A stretch of DNA of 45,781 bases from Pedobacter sp. MC2016-05 (GCF_026239735.1 NZ_JAPIVT010000029.1:1-45781); one strand, 5' to 3'. Counted from the stretch's first letter, positions 16,704 through 25,071 are shown. Numbers and translations: made by a program. Notes: a model not told the origin generated them from the sequence alone.

Positions 16704-17285
16704 TTACTTTCTGTTTGGTCTTCCGCGAAGCCTGCTTAATGTTTTGGGGTCGATACCTAAGAAACTGGCGATCTTTTTTTGTTCGCAGACCATGGCGATC
16801 TGTTTGTATTCACTTAGGAAACGGTTGTAGCGTTCGGCTCCATTCAAAACACAAAGGCTGATCTGGTGATTGAAAAGATGTTGTTTCAGGGTTTGGTTGT
16901 GTTGGTTCTGGATCTGGGGGAATTCTGGGAAAAGCTTGTAAAGATTGGGGATGTGTTTGTCAGGGACCTGGCAGAGTTCGCAGTCTTCGAGGAATTCGAT
17001 TGATAGGGTGGAGTGGGCAGGTAGTTTCATACCGGGTTCAATGGATAGGAAATCTTGGTGCTGGTAAAAGAAAAGGGTGTATTCTTCCCGGTCTGCTGTT
17101 TCCAGATATAGCCTGGCGCTGCCTTTTAAGAGCATGGTTGTGGGGTTGATGCTGATCTGGTCGAGGGGCAGTGTCTGTTTGGCGGAGAACGCCTCTTTTG
17201 TGAGTACGTAGCTGATGTAGGCGGCCAGGCCTGCTGATAAAGCGGTTTCTTTGCCCAGTGCTTTTAGGTATTTTTCCTTGTCCAT
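16704..17285 (-). CDS. Crp/Fnr-type transcriptional regulator
   Basis: A 193-residue protein of the cyclic-nucleotide-binding fold family. The first ~120 residues show the jelly-roll pattern LLKGSARLYLETADREEYTL, then FFYQHQDFLSIEPG. A long connecting helix precedes a C-terminal winged helix with the recognition part KIASFLGIDPKTLSRLRGRP (~165-190). In Bacteroidota these short Crp-like proteins usually lack the residues for cAMP binding, and I see no clear phosphate-binding cassette. It lies upstream of the MauE-like and DUF6520-like genes on the same strand (about 100 bases to MauE) and is their most likely regulator. The effector cannot be deduced. Confidence 0.85.
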   Translation of the reverse strand: MDKEKYLKALGKETALSAGLAAYISYVLTKEAFSAKQTLPLDQISINPTTMLLKGSARLYLETADREEYTLFFYQHQDFLSIEPGMKLPAHSTLSIEFLEDCELCQVPDKHIPNLYKLFPEFPQIQNQHNQTLKQHLFNHQISLCVLNGAERYNRFLSEYKQIAMVCEQKKIASFLGIDPKTLSRLRGRPNRK

Positions 17286-17472
17286 ATTCTTTTTAAGTCA
17301 AAGAAAGCGTCTTTTTTTATCTTGTCAAGTGGCAAGATCGGCAACCCCTTGCAACCGCTTAAGCTTTATCTTTTTTAATCCGAAAAAGATTAGGAAAAGG
17401 GCTGTATTTGCGCTATGATGTAAATAATAGAACAAAATATAACCAAAATATTGTAGCAATTGCCATTTGACT

Positions 17473-17585
17473 GCTTCAGAAAACCGCAAAATTCCGAACA
17501 ACACAGGAAGAATAGATGGGTTGCCTACGCTACGCATGGGTTCCTTTCTGCCTTGTGTTGTGGGTCTTTGCGGTACCTCTGAAGC
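17473..17585 (+). ncRNA. Structured RNA-like element, copy 2
   Basis: A closing stem, GCTTCAGA (17473-17480) with TCTGAAGC (17578-17585), perfect over 8 bp, is followed by unpaired AAA (17481-17483) opposite TACC (17574-17577). Next are CCGCAAA (17484-17490) with TTTGCGG (17567-17573), then ACAACACA (17498-17505) with TGTGTTGT (17554-17561), and GGAA/TTCC inside. A tandem CTACGCTACGC lies near the apex (17525-17535). The scaffold matches the element at 8693-8854: same AAA and TACC loop, same CCGC/GCGG core, but different closing stems and one compensated pair (T-A to A-T) in the second stem. It ends 27 bases before the ATG of a small gene at 17613. The strand is not proven. A 101-codon reverse-strand ORF spanning it is rejected as chance. 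Confidence 0.5.
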
Positions 17586-17612
17586 GGGCGATAGGTTAAC
17601 CTGTGCTTTTTT

Positions 17613-17849
17613 ATGGAAGATGATCCGCAAGATTTAAAAATGGGGTTTTTGAATACGCCTATCAATACGCTACCGGTTACAGAGGTATTCATGCTGCGCA
17701 GTAAACTGATGGGCTTCGCTACTTTAGCTGAGGTCGTGCGTACCGATCTGGTGGAGCTTTCAAACCATGAGGATTATTCCCAAAGATGGTTTCTGGAATT
17801 GGTCAGTGTGCTTGACCGTCAGGGCCTGCTACATTTGATTTTAAGCTAA
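17613..17849 (+). CDS. Small RpoA C-terminal-domain-like protein
   Basis: A 78-residue protein: after a short lead (MEDDPQDLKMGFL) the run NTPINTLPVTEVFMLRSKLM, then GFATLAEVVRTDLVELSNH resembles the helix-hairpin-helix of the RNA polymerase alpha C-terminal domain (TPIxxLxLSxRxxNxLxxxGIxTIxEL). It may bind DNA or polymerase. Small proteins of this kind occur in Bacteroidota accessory regions; function is unknown. It starts 27 bases after structured element 2 with only a T-run between, so that element may form its 5' leader. It is tail-to-tail with the RteC gene, with a one-base gap (17849/17851). Identification is by pattern only. Confidence 0.55.
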   Translation: MEDDPQDLKMGFLNTPINTLPVTEVFMLRSKLMGFATLAEVVRTDLVELSNHEDYSQRWFLELVSVLDRQGLLHLILS

Positions 17850-17850
17850 G

Positions 17851-18996
17851 TCAGGATTTCTGCTCGGCCCTGGCCAGCATTTCAGCGAGTTTGGCGGTCA
17901 CTTTCGCAATTTCTTCCCTGGAGTTTGTATAATAGGCGTTTTTAAAGCTCTTTTCTGATATTTTTTCTGTCTCCCTAGTACTATAGTGCCCTACTGCATA
18001 TTCGTGCACTTTTTTAGGCCTGTTCTCTAAAATGATCCCGCATTCTACCTGCAAGTGGATGAAAAAGGCCAGCTCTTTTACCGATAGGGAGGTTTTGAAA
18101 TTGTCCTGTAGTGTACCCTGTGCGTTTAATTCTCCGGCTATTTTTTGAAGGTTCTTCATGTAGCCCATCTCCGCGCGGATAAAGTCCAGTAACGAGGATT
18201 TAATACCGGGAAGGGAGGGGTGGAAGGGTTGATAGGTATAAGGCTGGATCTGCTGAATGCTTTTTTTTCGCCAAAGTAGTTCCTGATAGCTTAAAGCGAT
18301 ATTTTCGAATTTATCCCGCTCCCGGATGATCGCTATGCAGCAGTAATGGAAGAATGCCGGGCAGTTGAACTCATTTGAGATAAGCAAGGTAATGTAATCT
18401 TGCTCATCGTATTCTTCATTTTTTTTGCTCCGTTCAAGCAATTGATCCGTTAGTGCATGCAGATAGCCAAGCTGGAAGTGAGTGGCGTTTGATTTTGAAA
18501 GGTGCGAATAAGATAGGGTCAACTTAAGCAAATCAAGCAGGCCCTTATCGGGATTTTGACGCATGTTGAATTCGGTTTCATTTAACTTTTTGTTAAGCTG
18601 ATCGGCATTTATTTCAAGCTCTGTCAATCCTGCCGGATGCGTGGTGTCGAAATGGGTGGGGAAGTATTTTCTGATGGAAGCGCCGAGTTCCACAATTTGG
18701 ATAGTAAACTCCTTTAGTACCGCGGAAATTTGTTGCGCTTTAGGTTGAGTAGCAGTGCTCGGCTTTGCCAGGCTTTTATGTATGCTATTCTCGAGGATGG
18801 TCAGGGAATATTGATGGCGCCGGATCATTGACCTTGTCGCATCATCAGCCATTTTTGAATGCAGCATCAGGGTGAGCACCCGGCTGCATTCCCCCTCAAG
18901 TTCTTCCAGAATGTGCTGGCCTTGTTTGGTAACGTCTCCATTCAACTTTTCAGCAGTCTGGTAAAGTGCATAGATCGGATCGAGCTGGTAATCCAT
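17851..18996 (-). CDS. RteC family protein (conjugative-element excision regulator type)
   Basis: A 381-residue soluble helical protein. The C-terminal third carries the family pattern SLSVKELAFFIHLQVECGII, then HYSTRETEKISEKSFKNAYY, seen in RteC, the activator of excision functions of the Bacteroides transposon CTnDOT. Chromosomal copies in Sphingobacteria are common and usually have an adjacent small HTH gene, as here (19275 on the opposite strand, 279 bases away). The N-terminal 230 residues are variable in this family. No other transfer genes are visible, so it may be a residue of an integrated element or a domesticated regulator. The targets are unknown. Family recognition is fair, from the C-terminal motif. 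Confidence 0.78.
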   Translation of the reverse strand: MDYQLDPIYALYQTAEKLNGDVTKQGQHILEELEGECSRVLTLMLHSKMADDATRSMIRRHQYSLTILENSIHKSLAKPSTATQPKAQQISAVLKEFTIQIVELGASIRKYFPTHFDTTHPAGLTELEINADQLNKKLNETEFNMRQNPDKGLLDLLKLTLSYSHLSKSNATHFQLGYLHALTDQLLERSKKNEEYDEQDYITLLISNEFNCPAFFHYCCIAIIRERDKFENIALSYQELLWRKKSIQQIQPYTYQPFHPSLPGIKSSLLDFIRAEMGYMKNLQKIAGELNAQGTLQDNFKTSLSVKELAFFIHLQVECGIILENRPKKVHEYAVGHYSTRETEKISEKSFKNAYYTNSREEIAKVTAKLAEMLARAEQKS

Positions 18997-19274
18997 CGGT
19001 TTAGGGGTTGCGTGGTTGCTGAAGTTAGTGAAAGGTTCTGTGAAAGGACTGAATTTTACATCAAACGGGCTTTGAGTGATGCAGGGCTGGTACTGACCTT
19101 GGTGAAGCCTGAGATATATTTCGGATTCAACAGGATATTCAGCGTTTTTTTTTATGTGGAAGGGCTATGGGATGGGGTGGTTATTTCTCGCCACCTGTTA
19201 GCCACTTGACCCGGATTTTTTTATCCTTAAAATTTGCATAGGTATTCTGGGTTTTAATTTAAGGCATATAAGAC

Positions 19275-19550
19275 ATGGGTAAGATAGACAAGCTGCTTGA
19301 GGTATTGGAGAAAATTTACCAGATCATTCAACTGATTTATACCAAAAACTATGGCGCTTTGAGCCTGCCTGAAGATGAACTTTTGACCAGGCAGGAGGTG
19401 ATGGATTATTTGGGAATCAGTGAGAGTACGTATAAAAGGAAAGTAAAAAATCGACAATTGCATCCTCATAAGTTTCCCGGTGGAGACCGCTTCTACAGGA
19501 GTGAATTGATGGATGAGTTAAAGGAGAGTAAAAGGCGGGGGAGGAAATAA
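19275..19550 (+). CDS. Helix-turn-helix protein, excisionase/MerR-like (HTH_17)
   Basis: A 91-residue protein. The N-terminus (MGKIDKLLEVLEKIYQIIQL) is a short amphipathic helix that probably dimerises. Then comes the excisionase-like winged helix: LLTRQEVMDYLGISESTYKR, KVKNRQLHPHKFPGGDRFYR and SELMDELKESKRRGRK. The GGDRFYR loop is the wing, and the basic tail contacts DNA. In Bacteroidota the standard role is as a small excisionase or transcription partner of an integrated element; the divergent RteC gene supports that. The start ATG 19275 is clear and no second start fits better. Confidence 0.85.
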   Translation: MGKIDKLLEVLEKIYQIIQLIYTKNYGALSLPEDELLTRQEVMDYLGISESTYKRKVKNRQLHPHKFPGGDRFYRSELMDELKESKRRGRK

Positions 19551-19685
19551 GTAGCTGTCGGCGGTTGCAAGATTTGGGGTTTAATTGGATGCAGCATTAA
19601 TAAATACAATCTATCTTAGAATTTCTTACTGAAGTTTTTATACCTTGAAATTTTAAATCATTTGTTTTAAACAACATATTGACTT

Positions 19686-19940
19686 ATGGATAGCAAGACA
19701 CTTAAAGAAAATCTAAATCTTCTAAATATTGATACTAAAGATTATTCACTGGACGGAACTTTATTGCCGATGAGGACAATCCTTTCTCGTTCAGGAAAAA
19801 ATTGGATTACTTTTGAGTACGATGAACATGGGAGATCACTAGATAGGAAAGAATTTATTGATGAAAAAAGTGCGTGTGAAGATATTCTAAAGCGTTTATT
19901 ATACTTGGTTGAGTGGAGAAAGAAATACAATGTGAAGTAA
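19686..19940 (+). CDS. Hypothetical small acidic/basic protein, possibly immunity-like
   Basis: An 84-residue protein beginning MDSKTLKENLNLLNIDTKDY, followed by SLDGTLLPMRTILSRSGKNW, then ITFEYDEHGRSLDRKEFIDE and a helical end. The mix of a short helix, a small beta-meander with WITFEYDEHG, and a charged C-terminal helix is like single-domain immunity proteins that follow polymorphic toxins, but there is no toxin next to it. I do not recognise a specific family. The gene starts 136 bases after the HTH gene and is AT-rich, unlike the SusCD operon. It may be cargo of the RteC-associated element. Confidence 0.5.
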   Translation: MDSKTLKENLNLLNIDTKDYSLDGTLLPMRTILSRSGKNWITFEYDEHGRSLDRKEFIDEKSACEDILKRLLYLVEWRKKYNVK

Positions 19941-20740
19941 TTCAATTATTAGGGAATAAAATATGTATTGGTTTCTTCAATCGTGCTTAGCAGATAGCTG
20001 TTAATAAAAAAAATAAATACTTATATGCGTAAATTGATTGGATCAGGAGAAAGGCGAATTCCAATTATTCATAGTAGAACCACTTCTTCGGTATACTGTT
20101 CGGAGTCGTTCGAAGGCATACTGCAATCGGCTTAGCTCTTCGGCTAAGCGAAACATCTAAATAAATTTTTAAGGATAAAAAGCAGGATACGCAAAAACAT
20201 CCGGATGGCTGTTACCCATCACGGTCTCCCTTTCGGCCAAGGCTCACGAATGATCAATAGGGTAAAATCGAACATCTCCCGAACCATCTTCATCGATTGT
20301 AATAATGGAATAACGTTATCGGTAATCAGTCACATGGTATTAATTAATCGCGCCAGATGAGAATTTTGAGGATATTACCAAAAAAATATGCAACTTTTTA
20401 GGAAGATTAAAACTCCTATTCTTTTTAAACCATGAAAGATGTATTGAACATATAGAAGTTGATGATTCCAACTAAAATATTAAAATCACCTAAATGTATT
20501 GGTCAAGCCATTCCCGAAAAATGGAGAATCAAAGCCCTGTTAAGTATAAAACGCGATTAGTGGCTTGCTTGAACTACTGGATTTTAATCTTTTTTAGGAT
20601 TGGCATTAGGTGTAGTTTTCAATTGCCATGAACCTGCCGATATTTCAAATGGGGCATTGTTTTTAGCAAAGTCGTTACTTTAATCTCTTGATTTTTCATA
20701 TTCGCAATAATGTTCTTCACTCCAAAAACATATATTGTCC
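19941..20740. other. 800-base stretch with no intact gene
   Basis: Short broken readings only. On the reverse strand, RRAKPIAVCLRTTPNSIPKK, then WFYYE ending near 20073 looks like a relic of coding or repeat DNA. A TTCGG-rich patch at ~20090-20150 contains partial direct repeats (GTATACTG / GCATACTG). Nothing else can be supported. Confidence 0.35.
20130..20149. repeat. 7-bp hairpin in a TTCGG-rich patch
   Basis: GCTTAGC (20130-20136) pairs with GCTAAGC (20143-20149) around TCTTCG. It is followed by A-rich and then T-rich sequence. It could be a weak terminator or part of an intergenic repeat unit. Confidence 0.3.
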
Positions 20741-20955
20741 TCAAATTTCCTGCAAGAAATCTACCGGAGATTTGAAGTTCAATGCTTGGTGTGGTCGATG
20801 GTCATTGTAATCCACCATCTATTCCTCCACTTTCTCCCTTACATCATCCAGGGAGTAATATGTAGGCATTTAATAATTCTCTTCTGATGCTTCCATTCAA
20901 TCTTTCAATATATGCGATCTGTGTTGGCTCTCCTGGCTGGATAAAAACTAGTCAA
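20741..20955 (-). mobile_element. IS3 family transposase (OrfB) C-terminal remnant, broken
   Basis: On the reverse strand the rve-domain end of an IS3-type transposase is readable: FIQPGEPTQIAYIERLNG, then SIRRELLNAY. After a frame change come YSLDDVREKVEE, an in-frame stop (TAG where the family has Trp), and MVDYNDHRPHQALNFKSPVD, then FLQEI with a stop at 20743-20741. It thus carries at least one frameshift and one nonsense mutation. The 5' part of OrfB and all of OrfA are missing, and I could not find terminal repeats. It marks an old insertion in the RteC region. Confidence 0.8.
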
Positions 20956-21453
20956 TTTATTAATATAATCTTAAACTTTTAAGTTTTATTCATCTTTTCG
21001 GAGTTGTTTTTGACTGAAAGATAGTAATGCACAGGATCCTACCAGTACCTTCACTTTTTGCCAAGAATGAAGTGAATCTCCAATAGGCTCATCAAACGAT
21101 ATGCTATCATACACGAAGCAAAGGCAAATTAAAGGTGGAGTTAACGTGGACTGGAGGCGGAGCAAAAAAGTCAATTTTTGACAAATGGAAAGGCTATGTT
21201 TAATTGATCATTCCCTTGATTACGCTAATATACTTAATTATTATGACGACATTAAATGGATTGATCAGTTTTTCTGGAAAACGGTCAACCTTTTTTTATA
21301 ACTAGGGAAAGACAATAGGGGTGCGATAGCAAGTGAAGTCATAATTTTAGCTTTAAAAATGGGTAACATTTTATTGATTTTAACGATATATCTTGGACGC
21401 TCTACTAATAATTTTGTAATTTACTTTCAGTATGAACCCTAAACCAAATATAA
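20956..21453. other. Intergenic DNA upstream of the Gfo/Idh/MocA gene
   Basis: No intact gene; a 62-codon reverse ORF (21174-20986) has no coding character that I recognise. TAATTTTG at 21409-21416 fits the -7 consensus TAnnTTTG, 37 bases before the start at 21454, but a proper -33 TTG is not found at the usual spacing. Confidence 0.35.
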
Positions 21454-22785
21454 ATGCTAAACCGTAGAAAATTCCTCAACTACGCTGCAACCGCAGTGGG
21501 AACCACTGCCATGCTTTCTGCTTTAGACAATCCTGCCTATGCCCTTTTTAATAAGACTATTGGTGCAAACGACCAAATCAATATTGGTGTTATAGGAATC
21601 AAAGGCATGGGATGGTCTGACCTCAAAGCGGCCCTCAAAGTACCAGGCGTAAACCTGATCGCGCTGTGTGACAGTGACGTCAATGTGCTTGATGAAAGGA
21701 TGGCCGAATTAAAGTCGATGAATGTTGACGCCGCAAAAGTAAAAAGATATAAAGATTATCGTGCGCTGCTCGATAATAAGGATGTTGATGCTGTAATTAT
21801 TGGGACACCCGATCACTGGCATGCCCTGATGATGATTCATGCAGTACAGTCAGGTAAAGATGTGTATGTGGAAAAGCCGGTAGGCAACTCTATTGTTGAA
21901 TGCAGTACCATGGTCAAAGCGCAGGAAAAATACAATAAGGTTGTACAGGCAGGTCAATGGCAGCGCAGTCAGCAACATTTTAAAGATGCTGTTGATTTTG
22001 TACAGAGCGGCCAGCTGGGAAATATCAGAACGGTGAAAGTATGGTGTTACCAGGGCTGGATGAAACCTGCTCCGGTAGTACCGGATACATTACCTCCTGC
22101 AGGCGTTGATTATGCCATGTGGCTTGGGCCGGCGAATAAAAGAGCATTCAATGCCAGCAGATATCACTTCAATTTTCGCTGGTTCTGGGATTATGCCGGT
22201 GGGTTAATGACCGACTGGGGAGTGCATTTATTGGATTATGGCTTGCTGGGTATGAATTCTCCTGTACCAAAAACCATATCTGCATTAGGTGGCCGCTTTG
22301 CTTATCCTGATCTGTATGAAGAAACGCCTGATACGCTGACCACCTTATATGAGTTTGACAAGTTCAACATGGTATGGGACTCAGCCATGGGCATTGATAA
22401 TGGCTCTTATAGCCGTAACCATGGAATCGCCTATATAGGTAACAACGGCACACTAATCCTCAACAGGCAAGGCTGGGAAGTTATTGAGGAAAAGGTAAGT
22501 GGCAATAAAGTAAGCAAGCCCTTTGTTAAATCATCTGATAATGGACTAGACAATCATATGGTCAATTTCTTTAGTGTGGTCAGATCCAGAAAAAAAGAGG
22601 AACTGAACTGCGCTATACAGGATGCTGCGCATGTAGCTACCGTCGCTCAAATGGGAAATCTTGCCTTCAGAAGCGGACAAAAATTATCATGGGACAATGC
22701 CAAACACCAGTTTTCAGATAAACAGGTCAACGATAAATACCTGCTGGCCCAGTATCACAACGGTTACAGCTTACCCAAGGTTTGA
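21454..22785 (+). CDS. Gfo/Idh/MocA family oxidoreductase, Tat-exported
   Basis: A 443-residue protein starting with a twin-arginine signal, MLNRRKFLNYAATAVGTTAM; cleavage is likely near LDNPAYA (~30). The Rossmann fold follows, with INIGVIGIKGMGWSDL and the EKPVGNS motif (140-146), whose Lys is the usual catalytic or nicotinamide contact. The larger C-terminal alpha/beta domain has WFWDYAGGLMTDWGVHLLDY, typical of the periplasmic or surface members of sugar-degrading Bacteroidota. It should bind NAD(P) carried through Tat and act on a sugar or cyclitol derivative; the substrate is not evident. No glycan genes adjoin it. The gene stands alone, bounded by IS debris upstream and ~370 bases of non-coding DNA downstream. 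Confidence 0.92.
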   Translation: MLNRRKFLNYAATAVGTTAMLSALDNPAYALFNKTIGANDQINIGVIGIKGMGWSDLKAALKVPGVNLIALCDSDVNVLDERMAELKSMNVDAAKVKRYKDYRALLDNKDVDAVIIGTPDHWHALMMIHAVQSGKDVYVEKPVGNSIVECSTMVKAQEKYNKVVQAGQWQRSQQHFKDAVDFVQSGQLGNIRTVKVWCYQGWMKPAPVVPDTLPPAGVDYAMWLGPANKRAFNASRYHFNFRWFWDYAGGLMTDWGVHLLDYGLLGMNSPVPKTISALGGRFAYPDLYEETPDTLTTLYEFDKFNMVWDSAMGIDNGSYSRNHGIAYIGNNGTLILNRQGWEVIEEKVSGNKVSKPFVKSSDNGLDNHMVNFFSVVRSRKKEELNCAIQDAAHVATVAQMGNLAFRSGQKLSWDNAKHQFSDKQVNDKYLLAQYHNGYSLPKV

Positions 22786-23099
22786 TCCGACTAACTATTA
22801 AAGTTGTTTCCTCAAGTACAGGGAATGTAGAATTCTTAGAATACCTTTCAGGCTTTTTAGCTTTTCTAGATAGTATCTCTTTGAGAAATCAGTTGTAAGA
22901 AGAGGTTGAGAATCTTAAGAAAAAGTAAAATTTGGGTGTTCTAAAAATCTTGCAGAATCATTGTTAGGGAGATTTTCATCTACAAGAGAACCAAATTCTT
23001 TTATCGAATATGGTTCGATTAAGGATCGGCAACATAGATCATTCTATGACTCCGCAAAAAACCTTTTGAAAACCAATTCATAATACCGAATCCAACATA
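22786..23099. other. Intergenic DNA with coding debris
   Basis: A plus-strand reading without a start, NLAESLLGRFSSTREPNSFI, then EYGSIKDRQHRSFYDSAKNL, ends at a stop near 23082. Before it VEFLEYLSGFLAFLDSISLR and EEVENLKKK end in stops. They look like fragments of one or two decayed genes; no family is recognised. Confidence 0.25.
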
Positions 23100-23148
23100 C
23101 CTAACGTACTTATCCAAAGACAACAGTCTTAAGATAAGTACGCTTAGG
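23100..23148. repeat. Long imperfect hairpin downstream of the NmrA gene
   Basis: CCTAACGTACTTATC (23100-23114) pairs with GATAAGTACG-C-TTAGG (23133-23148) with one bulged C, and AAGAC/GTCTT pairs inside (23117-23130). It lies 11 bases past the reverse-strand stop at 23159. The position suggests a transcript end, but no T-run follows on either strand, so it may instead be a protein-binding palindrome or a mobile-element end. Confidence 0.5.
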
Positions 23149-23158
23149 TTCATTATTA

Positions 23159-24052
23159 TTATAGGAAAGATTGAAGCAATTCTGAGGCAGAGGTCCATTC
23201 TAAATTTTCATACCTATTGTTATCTATTCCCGAATGTTGCGTGGAATACATTGAATAAAGGTATTGCGACTGCTGCCATTTTGAATATAATTCCATCTCT
23301 CCCGAAGGATTGCTTGCCCGTTGCAGCTTGATCGAATCTGAAAATTGATCCATTTCACCAAGTTTCTGAACAATGTACGTTTGTCCTGTAATCAACTTAA
23401 TTTGTTCCGATAATAGGTTTGGACTGATTTGAAAACTGGCAATGTGTAAATCACGTGGAGTATGCTCCTGTAGGGCTACCTCAGAAGTGAAGGCAGCAGT
23501 ATTTTTCACTGTTGTAAAGTCTAGTTTCCAATCCGCTTTGTCGCCCCAATACCCAATGGTTTTATTTTTAAGATTCAGTATGGGTGTGTTATATTGGAGA
23601 ATATCAGCAAAGGCGCCATTAAAAATAGAGGTGGTAGCTATTTTGGTTTTGTCGATATATTCTTTGAACGCTCTTCTAAGGTCAAAATTCCGGTTTTCTC
23701 CTGGAATCAATGCGTTATAATCCGTGCAGAAATCTGATGGTATAAATCGTTTCACTCCAGCACTCAATGCTGCATCTAATAACCTTTTTTGCGTGTCTAA
23801 AATCACCTCGGTTAGTCCTGCCAGTGTTGAGATCACGCAGTCAACGCCTTCGCACGCTTTTCTCAAATGTTCAATATCATCATAATCTACAGAAATGATC
23901 TCTACTCCTGCATCTTTTAAAATCGATGATTTGGTAACATCGCTATCCTTCCGTACCAGTGCTTTAACTACTGCACCACGCTTCACTAGTGCCAGAGAGA
24001 TCATTGAACCCAGATTTCCTGTGGCGCCGGCTACTAAAATTATTTTCTTCAT
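23159..24052 (-). CDS. NmrA-like NAD(P)-binding oxidoreductase
   Basis: A 297-residue atypical short-chain dehydrogenase. The N-terminus KKIILVAGATGNLGSMISLA has the GxxGxxG dinucleotide loop (residues 9-15). An Arg at ~34 (VKALVRKDS) is consistent with NADP. The segments VISTLAGLTEVI, GVKRFIPSDFCTDYNAL and FNGAFADILQYNTPIL are like isoflavone reductase/NmrA proteins. It may reduce a small aromatic or enone, or be a redox sensor. It is the last gene of a Crp - hydrolase - NmrA set on this strand, 12 bases downstream of the hydrolase stop, so cotranscription is nearly sure. Confidence 0.88.
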   Translation of the reverse strand: MKKIILVAGATGNLGSMISLALVKRGAVVKALVRKDSDVTKSSILKDAGVEIISVDYDDIEHLRKACEGVDCVISTLAGLTEVILDTQKRLLDAALSAGVKRFIPSDFCTDYNALIPGENRNFDLRRAFKEYIDKTKIATTSIFNGAFADILQYNTPILNLKNKTIGYWGDKADWKLDFTTVKNTAAFTSEVALQEHTPRDLHIASFQISPNLLSEQIKLITGQTYIVQKLGEMDQFSDSIKLQRASNPSGEMELYSKWQQSQYLYSMYSTQHSGIDNNRYENLEWTSASELLQSFL

Positions 24053-24064
24053 GATTTACTTCGT

Positions 24065-24994
24065 TTAATTTTTAAGGAACTTGTTTATTGAGTCAACAAC
24101 CTTTTCAGGGCATTCCTCGAACATATAGTGACCGCTCTCTGTGAGATTCACCATGGAACTGTTCTGACATAGGTAAGGCATAGCCATTTTCATATACTGA
24201 TAGCTCACATTACTTCCGATTCCAAGTACGGGCATCGAAAGTGGTTGGTAAGTTTTGGCATCCTCAATATCCTGAGCAAAGCTTTGATACCAGGCGTTTG
24301 CTGCCCTTATGCTTTCTTTGTCATTATAAGCATCGGCATAAATTGATCTTTCCTGCTCGCTCATTTTCGTAGGATCGATCATTACGTAATTGAACAGCCA
24401 ATCAATCAGGTATCTAAAACGGCCCTGAAGAATCTTTTCAGGGAGTTCTTTAACCTGATTAAATGCCATCCACCAGGCATAAGGCATATTGGTATCCATT
24501 TTGTCCCCGAAAGTACCTGCGGCCGGTATCAAAGGCATTTGCAGCATCTCTTGGCTTGGATGCAGTCCATCGGCCACGATCAGCTTTTCTATATGCTGGG
24601 GATTATTGAATGCCAAACTCATCGCTATCATGCCACCAATATCGTGGCAAATGATATTAACCTTCTCAAGAGCAAGTTTTTTAATTAATTCCAGGATATC
24701 TTCGGCCATGTTTTTTTTGTCGAATCCTGAACCAGGTTTTTCTGAACTACCCATACTTCTGATGTCTACGATGATCAGCCGATGTTTCTTTGATAGTTCT
24801 ATTGCCACCTGACGGTAAGAATACCAGGTTTGTGGCCAGCCGGGCAGGCATATCAGTGGATCTCCGATTCCACCCTCTACATAATGAAGTTCAATTCCAT
24901 TGACCTTAACATAATGGTTGGCAAAACCCGGGAACTGTTTGATAAGTTCCCCGTCTGAATATAAATTCTGTTGTTCTTTTGAATGATCGCTCAT
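24065..24994 (-). CDS. Alpha/beta hydrolase, epoxide hydrolase/dehalogenase-like
   Basis: A 309-residue hydrolase from ATG 24994 (MSDHSKEQQN); an upstream in-frame ATG at 25030 adds 12 residues but is less likely. The oxyanion region has CLPGWPQTWYSYRQ. The nucleophile elbow reads NIICHDIGGMIAMSLA, with Asp (~118) in place of Ser, as in epoxide hydrolases and haloalkane dehalogenases. The catalytic His is in NLTESGHYMFEECPE near the end. Cytoplasmic: no signal peptide. It lies between a Crp/Fnr-type regulator and an NmrA-type reductase on the same strand; the trio could detoxify an electrophile, with the regulator sensing it. Substrate unknown. Confidence 0.87.
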   Translation of the reverse strand: MSDHSKEQQNLYSDGELIKQFPGFANHYVKVNGIELHYVEGGIGDPLICLPGWPQTWYSYRQVAIELSKKHRLIIVDIRSMGSSEKPGSGFDKKNMAEDILELIKKLALEKVNIICHDIGGMIAMSLAFNNPQHIEKLIVADGLHPSQEMLQMPLIPAAGTFGDKMDTNMPYAWWMAFNQVKELPEKILQGRFRYLIDWLFNYVMIDPTKMSEQERSIYADAYNDKESIRAANAWYQSFAQDIEDAKTYQPLSMPVLGIGSNVSYQYMKMAMPYLCQNSSMVNLTESGHYMFEECPEKVVDSINKFLKN

Positions 24995-25071
24995 GTTGTA
25001 TCCTTTGTTTTGTGTGATCAAAGTTAACATCAGACCATATTGGCAAAACTACCAGATGGTAGAAAATTCGC

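Noticed and set aside
17325..17630. 101-codon reverse ORF across structured element 2
   Set aside because: Its sequence is explained by the palindromes; no family, and it would read through both arms.
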